A stretch of DNA of 55,985 nt from Perkinsus olseni (Eukaryota; Perkinsozoa; Perkinsida; Perkinsidae), in NCBI GenBank assembly GCA_013115135.1, contig JABANP010000340.1, positions 1 to 55,985 of the forward strand, given 5' to 3'. This document shows positions 10,851 through 23,865 of the stretch, one piece after another (the stretch's first letter is position 1; every line of letters starts with the position of its first letter). A model generated the notes under the pieces. The model ran no database searches, was not told the origin of the DNA, and saw nothing but the letters and a program-made list of their open reading frames with translations. A program made the position numbers and the translations under genes.

Positions 10851-12086
10851 TTACTTTGTATGATAGTAATATTGCACAGCACGATATGATGGATGGGGAC
10901 GTCCATCATCGGTGTTGTTGTTGTGGGATATAATAAGGGATATCAATGCAGGATCGATACTCGATACATAATCTTCAACATACTTAGCAATGCGAGCAGA
11001 TAACATAACTGCAAAGGTCGTATCCTAATAAGGGAGATAGAGAAATGATAATAATAATCATGATGATGATACTTACCTTAGTCCAAGCGGCGAATGATGA
11101 TGGGTCACTCGGTAGAGGGTTAGTATCACCACTGCTCTTCTTCCCAGTCTTACTATTAACATCATCATCGATATCACCTTCCACTATATCACCGTATATA
11201 CCTACTACCAATGTCCTTTGGTAGGTATGATGGTGTTTCCTATTATCCTTATTATTACCAAATATGTAGGTAGCCCAAATTAATTGGGTAACATCCTTCA
11301 TTACCAATCTGTATTCAGCTATGTAATGAGCGAATACTCTGAGTAATCAGCACATGGTAATAGTGACAAGTAGTGGGTGATGATGATGATGATAAGCCTA
11401 TCGATAATGGATTGTGTTGGTGTTGTTGTTATTACTACCTTCTAATACTCAATGGTATACAATCAGGATTTGATGCAATAACTGCGGCTAATGTTGTATA
11501 ATGTGTATTGATGTCATTTATCATATTATTGATATGCCTGGATATCCACCAATGATAATTATTAGACGATGGTGGTAGTAGTTGAGCGTCGTCCAATAAA
11601 TAATATAATCCACACCCAGCTGTGAAGTTATTATGCTCTTCAACCTACTCATTATCATCATTAGTAGTCATCATCGTGGTCGTCGTCGTCGAAGTATGAT
11701 TATTATTATTATTACCATCGTATTAACAAGGTTGATTGCATTATCTCTGATATACTGAAGAACATTGTAGCACGAAGTCTCTTCCATATACATAAAATCC
11801 CCTAAACTCAATCTTCTCCTCCTTCCCAGTATATCCATATTATCAGCTATTATGTACCTATCTCAGCAGCAGTTGTTGTTATTATAGTGGTGTTGTATAT
11901 GTATTACTCCGCGTTGATTCTCGTCCATATATCATCATTTGCTTTTATACTATCATCAATACCATTACCAGTTATATCGGTTAGAAGGATGGTGAGGATA
12001 ATGATACTCTTCTTCAGCATCCTCACGGGGAAAGAAGAACTCCGCTTATGACCATGCAAATCTAGACAAAGACCACTCATCATCAT
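10851..12086 (-). CDS. Unknown protein, possible N-terminal signal sequence
   Basis: Not recognised. Five or more exons join in frame leftward: MLKKSIIILTILL...WTRINAE, then YIIADNMDILGRRRRLSL, VEEHNNFTAGCGLYYLLDD, VFAHYIAEYRLVMKDVTQL, and a last exon from DTTFAVMLSARIAKYV to a stop at 10851. Donors are GTAATA/GTAAGT and acceptors TAG or CAG, with phases consistent. The ATG at 12020 would give a hydrophobic N-terminus like a signal peptide; an in-frame ATG at 12086 adds 22 polar residues. The body is helical-looking with conserved-looking Trp and Cys and an acidic Asp/Lys/Ser-rich insert. It is divergent from the WDR44-like gene, with the 13-bp motif between them. Confidence 0.6.
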
Positions 12087-12132
12087 AACAGCAACGTGTG
12101 CGGTGGTGGTGGTGGACGGTGTGTCGTATTTC

Positions 12133-12145
12133 GTGGCGCGTGACG
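12133..12145. promoter_or_regulatory. Second copy of the candidate bidirectional promoter element
   Basis: Exact second copy of GTGGCGCGTGACG, in the same orientation as the one at 3169-3181. It sits between the unknown minus-strand gene (ATG at 12020 or 12086) and the first exon of the plus-strand WDR44-like gene. The preceding base context also resembles the first copy (TTTGTGGCG versus TTCGTGGCG). Confidence 0.5.
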
Positions 12146-12206
12146 ATAGTTTCTAGTGCGAATACCATCACAATACCAATAATAAATAATAGTGCTTCCA
12201 CCAAGT

Positions 12207-15200
12207 ATGATGATACAACCAGAGACAATCACCACCAGCAGCAGGAGGAGCAGAGTAGTAGTAGCGGCGGTGCAGTGGTAGAAGGGGATAACAGAGGGTA
12301 TGTTGAAGAGAAGACCACAAGATTACATGACGACGATGATCATGAGGGCATGCAGATGAGCATGCATAAGGTAATAATACACCATGATAATAATAGCATA
12401 AATGATGATTACTTGGTAGATACCGATAGGTGGCGGCGGAGGGACTACTGGTTTATTAACTTCATCATCATCATCAACTTCAATAGCATTACAGAAATAT
12501 TACGCTCATGATACTCCTGAGAGTTTGAAAGCAGCGAGAAAGACGGTACTAGATGCAGTTAAAGCTATGGATAAAAAGTAATAGTATTATAACAATCATC
12601 GTCGTTACTCACCCTGTCACTTAAGATTCTCCGTATCATGGGACGACGCAGCAAAGAGCAACTTACCAAATGCTGTTAAAGTAATATTTACGATGTTGAA
12701 TGGTAGTAATAATAATATACTGGTACTAGGATATCACCAATGGCCATGATGATAATACAAGCGATGATACAGACAATGCTATCATTGATAATGATCATGA
12801 TACATCATCATCATCATCTATTCCATTTGGTAATACTATGGGCTACGACTACTACTACGGCTACTCTTCTTCTTGCTCCAATCTCAATATCCGCGTATTG
12901 GATCATACAGTTGCCATGAATACTATTATTAACACGGTATCCTTGTCGTCGTCGTCGTCGTCGTTGTTGCTGTTGTTGTTGTATTCGGAATGATGGTGAT
13001 TGAAGTAAAATATCGGGGGTAGTATGAATGATACTGAGTAGGTACATTGAGCGGAGATGATGTTGATGATACGACAACAAGAAGAAGAAGAAGGAAAGAT
13101 TCAAATGACGGTCTAATTGGGTTATCAAAACGGATGAAGAAGCGAAACAACCACACTGCAACAACAACAACCAACACGAGAGGCATGCTACCAAGGACAC
13201 CATCATCGCCACCTAAATGGTTGTTTAGAAATAGGAGGTTCTTGGGTAGAGGTTATCATAATGAAGATGCTGTTGATAAAGATGATGAGCTGCATGACGA
13301 TGATGGTGGTGGTAGAGTATCTCGCCCGCATCATCATCATGCGTCGTCGTCTAATAAGGCATATCTTATACCACGATTGGGAGTATTACCACCTGGACAA
13401 TTGAGAAGAGCATCTAGTGTTGGTATGGTTATACCACCAAATGCCAATTCTACTACTAGTAGTAGGAGTATTCATCATAGTCTCAATAATACACCATCTA
13501 AATCGATCGATAATGATATAACTGCCATTAACATCAATAAGAATGAAGATGATGATGGTATTGTTGATAACTGTGATGCTATGCCTATTAATGGTGATGG
13601 TGGTGGTGGTTGCAGTACTGAGCAGAGTAAAGGTATACGGAGTAGTAGTAGTAGTAGTAGCAAGAAGAAGGATAATACTTATATTACCACAACTCCCACA
13701 ATAACAGGATTACATGTAATAACGATCACTATCATTCATTGCTCGATAGACTAGATTGTAAGGTCGACTACATAATTGCATACATCGTCTCAGATACGAG
13801 GCAGAGTAAAACACCTTCTTACCCGATTACATCGTACAAGAGGGGAAGATGATATTAACCAACTTCAACAATATGATGATGATGAGGGGGAGAAGCATCA
13901 TGAGTTAATGATGATGAATGAGTACCCCTGTTGTTGGACTGAAGTATGTGGTAGTACTGGTGGTAATAATGATAATAATACCACACCACGGAGTATTCCT
14001 CTGGTAACCAGTGTCCCTAATAATCCTAATACACATTGTGTAATACTCACAACAACAACAGCGATGTTAGTATATCAACAAGCATAGTTGTATTAATATC
14101 ATCATCATCATCATCATCATCATTGTTGTTGTTGTAGATACTATTGCTTGGTGAGATGTATTTGCCACCATTAACATCATCATCATCCTCAACAACGAGT
14201 GATGGACCAGGGGGGTTCATAGCTACTCAGATTGCAGTTGATAAGTCAACCGGGGATATCGCTGTCGGTAGTATCCATAATAATAATCATTATCGTCCAC
14301 TGGCGATACTATTATTGTTGATACAGGTACGAGTAATGGTATGATATTTGTATGGATAAGAGACCATGATGCATCCCATAGTAGATCCCCTACTCTGCAA
14401 CTCAAGGGTAGTAGTATTGTAATAACAATAATATCAATAATCATGACAAGAACAATAAAGATTATGATGATGACACGAATGGTAATGGTCCAATGACATA
14501 AGTATTGTTATTATTATTAGGTCATATTGATAGTATTACGTCCTTACATTACAGTAGCAGTATACCCTCCTACTACCACTCCTATCCGACTACTACTACA
14601 ATATTGGTAAGTTCATCCCTGGATGGTTCAACTGTGATATGGACACCAAGAAAAGCAGCATCATTACAAAAAGGATACACGCATCATACTACTACTCGGA
14701 CCAATGATGATGATGATGATGCAGTAGTATGCGATACCAAGCCATTGGCAGTTATAAGGCACTTTAAACCTATTACTGGACCATTGGGTATAGAGGGTAC
14801 AGGTATTAACATACCAACTTATGCTAGTAATAACAATGAGAGACAATGGCCAGAGTTAATGAAGTTGTTGTTAGGTACTGTATTACCAACTAATGATAAT
14901 GGACTCCGAACACCATTGTTGTTCGTCGCTTGTGCTGATGGTGCTGTTGAAATGTACTAATCATCATCTACTACCAATACCACTACAACTATCATTCAGT
15001 TACGAGCTGGCCATGGATAGGGCATCATTACAATCACCAGATTATATCAATAATCATGATGACGATGATGACGATGCTGATGGTGATGGTGGTGGTAGTA
15101 TTAATGGATCGTATTATCCTAAGAGGACCCATACAGTCAGAATAGAGGGTATGGCTACTGCTGTTGCATTATCCCCTGATGGTAATACTACCACCACCAC

Positions 15201-16767
15201 AACTAGTTCTGTCATTGTTATTGTTGTTGATGTTAGGTTTGAGGTTGGCTGTAGGCTCAGCTGTTGGCACAGTGACTATGTTCTTATTAAAGACACTACG
15301 ACTGGATGGTGTTATCGATTGTAGAAATAGATATGGTAAACTTAAAGGTGGTAGGAAGATAACTGGAATGCAATGGCAGAAAGATTCACAGAGGTAATAA
15401 TAATACCAACACAAACAACAACAACATCATCATCATCATCATCACCCGTCCTGTTGTTGGCGTGTCTGTTCGTCTATAGTACATCAGCAGCTGATGAGCT
15501 TTCTTCACTGCTGCTCTCGGACCCCGGTATTATTATTATTATTCTTGCTGTTGTTTTTATTAGGTTATTGGTGACGGCATGTGATTCCAGAGTTCGGGTC
15601 ATACATCTGCGTGACTTGTCTAGGAGGACTAAGATGAAATCAACATCAATATATACTAATGATAACCTGATGTTACAGAGTAGATATTCTTATTATGAAG
15701 GAAGAGTCCTGGCAGCAAGTGAGAAGGGCTATATTTGTATATGGAAATTAGATTATACCAAAGAATCAACTAATGATAAACCTGAGGTATGTGATATATT
15801 ACTGAGATCGAGAGGTAATAATAACAACAACAAGGACGACAACAACAACAGGAAGAGTGTTGATAATCCTGCTGTGCTTAGTGATACCTTCTCTTCGTCG
15901 TCGTCGTCATTCAGGTGCATGGTCATCACAGTATTCATTTGCCAATAGCAACAGCAACCTGAAAACTGATTATGATTATGATAGACATGAGATCAACCAT
16001 CAAGTCTTATCGACTCCTCTACAATCATCATCACTACCCAGTAACATTCGACCAACCCCTGTTGTGGTATCGTCGAATGATACACCATTGCCATCATCAT
16101 CACCACCACCATTGCCGCCATCGTCATCATCAATTGTTATACATAAATCGAGAGGGATTGACAACAATGCCCCACCACCACCCCCACCAGCATCATCATC
16201 AATACCATCAACAACAGCAGTAGCAGCAGCACCTGCTGCTGCTGCTGCTAACACCTATCCACCACTGACAGCCTCTTTCATAAGTAGGTGCCCGTTGTTA
16301 TTATCGTTATTCACATTAATACCTCTCCTTCTCCTCCTTACCTTTCTTCTTCTTCTCAGTGCCTATTGGATACAGCATGAAAGGTCATCCGTTGTGTGAC
16401 TCAGTACTAGCCCAGTTGGGTCTACTACCAACTCTCTCCAAGGATTCTGGTACTACTAACCATCATCATCATCATGGTCATGAGTGTGATGATGATGATG
16501 ATGATAAGGCATAATCCTTGTGTAGGTCCAAGCTTGATAGTGGTAGCATCATCTCAAGGGGTGGTCAGAGTATGTATGGAGTTGAATGATAATGAAGATG
16601 GTCACCATATTCCAACCTCATCATCAACGCCATTGATATCAGCATCAACATTACTGCCTCCACCGTTGGGCATAGGAAGAAGGACTACTGCCGCCAATGG
16701 TATGCTCTATCCTAACCACCCGCCCACTGCAACAGCAGCAGCAGCATACTATCATGCCTTTAAATAG
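12207..16767 (+). CDS. WDR44: WD40-repeat protein, WDR44-like
   Basis: WDR44-type proteins have a long disordered N-terminus and a C-terminal WD40 propeller and act with Rab11 in membrane traffic. Here, after a Gln/Ser/Asp-rich start, exons read KYYAHDTPESLKAARK, FSVSWDDAAKSNLPNAVK and a basic region rich in Arg, Ser and Asn (13047-13750). Propeller blades follow: IATQIAVDKSTGDIAVGS, LGHIDSITSLHY with SSLDGSTVIWTPRKA (14505-14650), and RLAVGSAVGTVTMF with GGRKITGMQW. The segment LLVTACDSRVRVIHLRDL then VLAASEKGYICIWKLD lines up with the matching WDR44 stretch. The last exon (PSLIVVASSQGVVRVCMEL) ends HAFK at 16767. An intron of about 215 nt (12828-13042) keeps frame. No ATG opens the first exon convincingly, so the start is unresolved; 12207 is only the first ATG after the promoter motif. 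Confidence 0.7.
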
Positions 16768-17270
16768 TGATGCTGCTGCTGCTCATCATCATCACAATTC
16801 ACAATAGGCAAAAACGGCAGGAGTAGGGAAATGATGTAAGTGGGTGGTTGAATCTCCTTGGCTGAGATAACGACGAGAACGATGACGACTCTGACCAGCA
16901 CCACCACCACCACCACCAGCAGCAGAGGGGGAAAGAACAACGGGCAAGGAGGTGCTGCAACGACGACCTCAGCCATCAGGCAGCACAGGCAGCCTTACAC
17001 CTGTGTATCCCTACTCAAACGACCCTCTGCCATCATGCTCATCATCATCATCATTATTACCACAACAACAACACTGCAACTATTACTACTACTACTATCA
17101 TCTTGTAGTCACTGTTGCTATGTTGAGCATACGATTAGTATAAGTTCATCCTCCTTATCATTACCCTTCATCCAATTGTTTCCAGTCAACGAGTAGTGTT
17201 GAGTGCTTGGTACTAACGATAAATATGACATTGGTATTCTAATTCTCATATTCAGTCTCATATCGGTCCT
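16768..17270 (+). other. Gene-poor spacer, possible 5' exon of the next gene
   Basis: Mostly triplet runs. An open stretch near 16955-17090 reads SGSTGSLTPVYPYSNDPLPS and could be an upstream exon of the following gene, because a TATTCAG acceptor lies just before its ATG at about 17257. I could not join it with a convincing donor. Confidence 0.25.
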
Positions 17271-19319
17271 ATGGAGTACAACTACCCCATACCTACTACT
17301 ACGGCCCCTATTGATGATGATGACGAGGAGGAGGAGGAGGAGGAGCGGAGGTTGAATGCCACTACTGCTGCGAAGGACATGCTAGATAATGCTCTATCAA
17401 GTGACTATATCATACCAACTCTTCCATCTTCGAATTATACTATATTCAACAGCCACAATGCCTCTACGACACCTATAATAGTAGATCTATACAACCAACA
17501 ACAACAACAACAACAAGGCGAAGGTATTGATAATGGAAAGGAGGATGATAACAGTAGCAGCGGTAACAATAATGATGATGATACCAATAAATGGTGGTGG
17601 TACTCTAAATCCGTGAGTACCTGTCGTAATTGGTTGGCCAATGTACCCTCATCATCTGGTATGCCATTATCTAATAGGATATTAGCGGTGGCTTGCCCAA
17701 CACAGGCAGGAGGGATGGGTTTATGGGATATCACGCTTGATAATCGTACTCATTCAACTACTCATGATGATGATGCAGATGATGATCATGGTGGTGGTGG
17801 CGGGGGAGTGAGAGTATCAAAGATGAGACGTATCAACATCATGGGAGGGAGCAGTGATGATGATAATGATGACATTAGTAGGAGTGACAGTGGTACTAAG
17901 AGGAGGAAGGGGCGACGAGGAGGAGGAGGGGCGTCCTCATCATCGATTATTACAGAAGTTAAATGTCAAGTATTGGGTCCTGATGATGAGTATGCATTCG
18001 TGTCTACCCTTGATTCATTCCATTTAACAACAATAAAGCAGCTCAGAGAGGAGGAGGAGGAGGAGGAGGAAGATGTTCATCATGACAATGATGATGATGA
18101 TGATACTCAAATGCCGCCGCCGCCGCTGCATAACAGCAGTAGCAGTGATGATGATGTTTTGATGATGAGAGGGCGATATTCTAATCGATGTAAAATATCG
18201 GAATGTCGAGGTATTGATACTAGTAGAGTATTCCCTGCTAGGGCTGCTATTGTTACACCAACATCATTATTTCAATATGATCCCCATAAAGATACTCTCA
18301 TTAAGATATTCACTGTGGCGGGGGTAGTCCTCCTGCTGCTGCTCAGAGGTTATCATCATCATCATCATCCCCGCCGGCGCCTTCTCCTGCCTCTACACCA
18401 TTCTATCCCCTCACTACGAATGCTACTCATCAATCACCAACTGACGAGGACGACGGGTTGGATTACAATTACTCTCATGGCTACTCCAGTGGGCACATTA
18501 TTAATAATAATAATATCGACAACTTCAACCCTCTCCATGACCACTCATCATCATCGTTATCCACATTGTCATCATCTTTAGCATCTAATGATGATAATTA
18601 TCGCTATGATGTTGATCGTCATCGTAGATTCACTGGTGTTGTATACTCGTACCTCCACCCATCTATACTCTTCCTTGGTGGTGTTAGATTATCCACCATT
18701 GATATGAGAACTCCGACCTATCCGAAAGTACGAACGTTGAACACGCAACCATCACCCTATTATGTTGGTATGATGCAAAATTGGGATGTTGATGAGATAT
18801 ATTATTGGACATCATTAACGACATTGGGATGCTCATCTCCTTATCAATTGGCAGCAGCAAGCAGACGACATGCATGTGTAGCAATCATGGACATACGTGG
18901 TGGTACTACTTCGGGGGCGGCTGGAGGAGGAGGTAGTAGTAGTAGTATTATTGCCCAATGGCCTCTTCCTACTAGACACAATCTATGGTTATCAATGACA
19001 TCACAAGATGGTGCTGCTCACCCTACATGCACATCATTACAGTATATACCGAATACTTATGGTCATGGTGGTGGTGGTGGTGGTGGAGGGAAGGTGATAT
19101 CATTCATACCATCACCTAATGCATCATCAGTTACAAGCGTAGATTATGATTATAATAGTGGTATGTTCTCAAGACCTACCTCGATATTTTATGATCATAG
19201 GCGAAATAATGGTTTATCGGGCACAGCAGCCTGTCGTCTACTGAATGGTGGTACTGATAATAATACTACCAATACAACAACTATAGCTGCCTTGAATTGG
19301 AGAGGTCACCTCATGTTAG

Positions 19320-19354
<35 letters not shown>

Positions 19355-20473
19355 GATGGTAGAAGTATGCATACCGGAATTTTACCTACTACCAAGTCCA
19401 AAGCTGTGAAACCTATCTCCTGTCGCATACGGGATTGGGCACCTCAACTATTACATCATACCACAACACCGACAACAGCCCTGATTGATGATGATGTGTC
19501 TTGTTGTGGTAGGGTGATCAGTAAGTACATTCGGACTGATAGACATCTTATAATACTATTAACAGCATTAGGGTTGGTTGAACCTAAAGAAGGTGTCTGT
19601 GGGAATATTGGAAGTATATCCTGGATGCATCATCTGCAAGCCACTACATCATCATCTCATAACGTATTAATATCCAATATCATCAGGACGCAGACATCTA
19701 CTACTACCGGTCTTCGTCATGCCATACAAAATGCTTTATCTACCTATCAATGGTTACAGATTGCTACACACAGTGGGGGGGATACTAAATGCCCCAGTCA
19801 TCATGCAAGGTGTGGTATGAGATATTGGGATTACCTTGATTTGTACCATCGGACCACCAGCGGTAGTGGTAGTGGTATCAAAACCATCGCTGGTGATTAT
19901 GCCTCTGATGACGATGGTGGTGGCATGGTTGATTATTGTGAAGCTCCATTAGATAGGGATCGCTTGCTGACGGTATTGAGAAGTATGGAGATGGCTAAAC
20001 TGATCACCATTATCGAACCTTCCCAAGGAGGAAGAGGGGATCCAAGTGGTGGCAGGAAATACAAGGACTGGATAGCCTTCCCTCTCCATGCACAACAACG
20101 AGGAAAGGAGAGTCTACCAGGAGAAGAAGAAGGAGAAGACCGTCGGTCGATATCACCATCATCATCACCAGCTCAGAATACCAACAACAACAACAAGATA
20201 TTATCCTCATCTACGTCCCCGACTGATGAAGATAGTCCTGCGCCACCATCACCATCACCACCGGTAGCAGCAGGAGAAGAGGGAGGGGGAGGAGATGCGT
20301 CAAGCAAGCTTCTGCTGCAGCCCAAAACCTGCTTGGATATCAACGCCATCGAGCGGCTGATGAATAAATGGAATGATGATGATAATAATGGCGAGGAGGA
20401 TAACTCAACTACTGCTCACGGTAATCGTGACAGAAGAAGAAGAAGAACTAAGAGGTACATTAAACTAGCATGA
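17271..20473 (+). CDS. Large low-complexity protein with WD40-like segments
   Basis: Family not recognised. Two long exons (17271 to about 18321 and about 18358 to 20473) are joined by a 36-nt GT-AG intron, in phase, passing from DTLIKIFT to RLSSSSSSPPAP. The product is about 1,050 residues. It holds propeller-like strands (NRILAVACPTQAGGMGLWDI; SYLHPSILFLGGVRLSTIDM; YQLAAASRRHACVAIMDIRG) broken by acidic, Gly-, Ser- and Asn-rich runs. It ends in a basic tail, RDRRRRRTKRYIKLA. The pattern recalls propeller subunits of RNA polymerase I initiation factors, but that is a weak guess. The first ATG follows an acceptor-like TATTCAG, so 5' exons may be missing. Confidence 0.65.
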
Positions 20474-20531
20474 TGATGATGATAGTAATACTAATCATTA
20501 CCATTAATCGTACTATTATCAGTTATCATCA

Positions 20532-20757
20532 TCAGCCTTCTCGCTCTCTATGTACTTCTGCTGTATAATCATCATCATCATTCTTATTGTCATTATAACA
20601 TTGTTGATACCATTTTGCTGCAGCTTCATCAATATTGGAGAGGGTTCTTAACTCTATCAACTACTCCCTACCGGATTTTACTCGAAATAATCGTTATCCT
20701 GTTGTTGGTGTTTTCGAATTGTGTTCGATGGTTACAAAAGGGGCCGTTATCTAACAT
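20532..20757 (-). CDS. 66-residue hypothetical protein
   Basis: Not recognised. From MLDNGPFCNHRTQFEN (ATG at 20757) the frame meets a stop, but removal of a 25-nt GTAGGG...TTAAG segment (20647-20671) continues it in phase as TLSNIDEAAAKWYQQCYND to a stop at 20532. The sequence upstream of the ATG is also open (Gln/Glu-rich), so the start may lie farther right. The length and the unusually small intron make this tentative. It lies 85 bp from the kinase start, divergently. Confidence 0.3.
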
Positions 20758-20842
20758 ACGGGATGCCTCCTCCTCCTCCTCCTCCTGGTGGTGTTGTTGT
20801 TCATCATTTCTGTGAGCATTTAGTCATATCCTAGTTATTATC

Positions 20843-22046
20843 ATGATGCTTATTCGTTATCGGATGTCATTGCGGTTAATAATACGACGGAAACATTCAT
20901 CATCATCATCGACATTCTCCACGTTATGTACATCATCATCATCATCATTATCGAACCCCTCTCCTACTCCAACACCGACTGCATACCGAGGGTCACCTTT
21001 ATCGCGTATCTTCGAGGGTATCATCATCCTACCAACCGTCAAGCGGCGAGCAATAATACCCGCTGCACCGGGTATATCACCAACCACTAGAAGGCCGTCT
21101 CTTGTTATCGTAGATGATGATGATGCTGCTGCTACAAACGAGAGTGATAGCACCCTTATACGTGATAAATTCGTGGATTATAACACCAGTATGTATAACT
21201 CGGTCGACAACAACAGCAACAACAAGAGGAAGAAGAATGGTGAGAATGAGCGTCATCATCATCAACATCATCATCATATCCATCACTATTATGATCATGA
21301 ATATACCACATCATGTATATTATCGACGGCTCATGGCCGACATTATGTTTCTATTCTTTGTAGCAGTGGTGGGTATCGTATTAATAACATCTTAATGTTA
21401 CGTCGGAGGCTCCTACAATCATCATCGTCAACAACATCATCATCATCATCATCATCATCATACTACTACTACTGCTGCTATTGGATCATATTGCTTCTCT
21501 TCACTCTCCTAGTCTTCTTTCTTAACAATCCTCGTCAACGGTATTATCATCATCATCATGGTGGTGGTGTAACATACTGTGAGGAATGCCCCTCATCTAC
21601 TCGTTACTTCACATCTAAAGTACATCAGGAGGAGGTGGGGAATGGACATCATCATCATCACCACTGTGATGGTGATGATGATGTTCTCAAGGATTTCCCT
21701 GTTGCACGGGAGGATCTTATACGTGATCATCGTACGAGTACTATGGAATATGATGATGATGATGATAGTCGTGGTGGTGGTGGTGATGATCATTTCGATA
21801 AAGATTATGATATTAATGATATAATAGGTGAGGGTGGTTTTGGTGTGGTCTACCGATGTACTCACAAGCGGACTGGTATAGAGAGGGCTGTGAAAGTGAT
21901 TAATGCTGATGACATCAAGGATCTCAGATTATTCCGCAATGAGTTAGATGCTCTACTAGATCTAGATTCACCATATATTGTAAGATTACTGGAATACTAT
22001 TATTGTGATGATCATAACAACAACAACAACAACAACGACGACGACG

Positions 22047-22089
<43 letters not shown>

Positions 22090-23644
22090 CGACGACAAGA
22101 TGAATGATGATCAAGGTGCTGTTAACGCTACAAATCATCATCTTCATCAGCATCATCATCATAAGAGTATTAAATTGGTGTTCTCATTATGCCGTGGACC
22201 AGATCTATTAGATCGCATCAGAGATGAAGTGCGGCAGAGGGGTAGAGTAGATGAGGAAGATGCTGTCGTATTTTTACGTCATATGTTGAAAGCAGTTGCA
22301 TGCTGTCATAAATCTGGTATTATACATTGGGATATTAAACCTGAGAATTTCATATTCACGAATCCCTCTAAAACAGCTACATTGAAGATGATAGACATGG
22401 GGTTATCGCGTCGCCATCTCGCATTACCAACAACATCATCATCATCATCATCATCACCGTCGAGTAGATTGGTTGATGATGACGAGGAGGATGAGGATGG
22501 TATGTCACCACTGATGGCCGGCACGTTACGATACATGCCACCTGAAGTGGTAGTTCTAGCAATAAGACGACTTCGAGGGATACATCGTAATAATGACTGC
22601 CATCATCATCATCATGATGATCATCATACAAGTGTTTTACCATTATCATCATTAGATTCTGGTCATCATGGGTATGAGGATAATGAAGGATGTTATGAGG
22701 ACGGAACCGATCCTCGTAAAGTTGATATATGGGCTATTGGTGTTATATTTGCTATGTTATTATCTGGTGTACCTTTATTTAGTTTAACTGATGATGAGGA
22801 TGTTGTTATAAAAGATATATTGAATCCAGATTATGTTATCGATCGTATATCCAAATCTAATGAGTATACTCATATATCTGATGATGCATATGATATGTTA
22901 TGTCATCTATTATCATATAACCCAAGTGATAGATATGATGCTAGTGAGGCATTGAATCATCCACTTATTATACAATCATATCAGAGAGATGCACTACAAT
23001 TACAATTACATAATAATATACATGAGGTATTTGATTTCAATATTATACATCGTATGAGATATTCAACTAGATTACCACCGTTAGCAAGAATATGTAGATT
23101 GCTTATCGCTCATCAATGTCGTGATCGCGAGATAAGACGATTAAGAGATACATTTCGACGTTTGGATATTGATGGTGATGGTTATCTCGATAAACATGAA
23201 ATATTGAATGTTTGTGAATATTTTGGTATTAATATACCACACGATTTCGATAAAATATTTGATGCGTGTGATCTTCAACGTAATAATAGATTAAACTTTT
23301 TAGAGTTTGTAGCAGCAACTCTAGATGATAATCTGACTGATGTGACTTGTGAGTCGGGTAGGACGTTCCTTCAATACGCCTTTCAACAGCTCAGAAATAC
23401 TCCCCCCACTCCAACAACGTCTAACAACGACAGCGATGATGTTAATGATGATGTGATTGATGCTGCCAAGATAAAACAATTCTTCCGGAAAAGTTCCTTC
23501 ACTGATGATGTGGCACGATTACTAATAAAGAGTTGTCTTCATGAGGATGATGATGATCACTCCCGGTCAAGCGACGATGCAAATAATAAGAATACCCTCA
23601 ACTTCGAACAATTTGCCCAGTGCTTTAAAGCTTCATCATCATAG
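20843..23644 (+). CDS. Calcium-dependent protein kinase-like, membrane-anchored
   Basis: A single exon encodes 933 residues. After a Ser/His-rich N-terminus, a hydrophobic stretch at about 212-228 (WIILLLFTLLVFFL) looks like a membrane anchor. The kinase domain spans about 320-715: glycine loop IGEGGFGVVY, Lys in RAVKV, helix C Glu in FRNELDAL, catalytic loop HWDIKPEN, metal motif DMG, PPE, and VDIWAIGVIFAMLLSGVPLF. A roughly 45-residue Asn/Asp run interrupts the N-lobe after LLEYYYCDD. The calmodulin-like tail begins with a canonical EF-hand (DIDGDGYLDKHE, about 775-786); the second loop (DLQRNNRLNFLE) is weaker, and the last two are degraded and rich in Asp and Asn. The order kinase-junction-EF-hands is that of CDPKs. 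Catalytic Asp, Lys and Asn are kept, but the usual HRD Arg is Trp and DFG is DMG. Confidence 0.88.
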
Positions 23645-23865
23645 TTATACCATGCTGTTGTTGCTGCCACTGTTGATGTTTATCATTATGAGGGTGGTGT
23701 ACAGTGATTGTGACAATTACTATGATAAATTACAAGTGACAATTACAATTACTATTTCTTATCTTCCCTCATGTTGGGTTGTGATTATACTGACGGATGT
23801 GATGTTGTTGGCACTAAGACTGTCTATAACCCAATAATCTTTGTTGTGGGAAACGAGAGCAAGAG

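Noticed and set aside
15373..15948. 191-residue plus-strand frame as one exon
   Set aside because: Its first 60 residues are intronic triplet and pyrimidine sequence; the real exon begins at the acceptor before LLVTACDSRVRV.
21077..21865. Met/Ile-rich frames on both strands of the kinase gene
   Set aside because: They are shadows of GAT/ATC runs with no conserved pattern.
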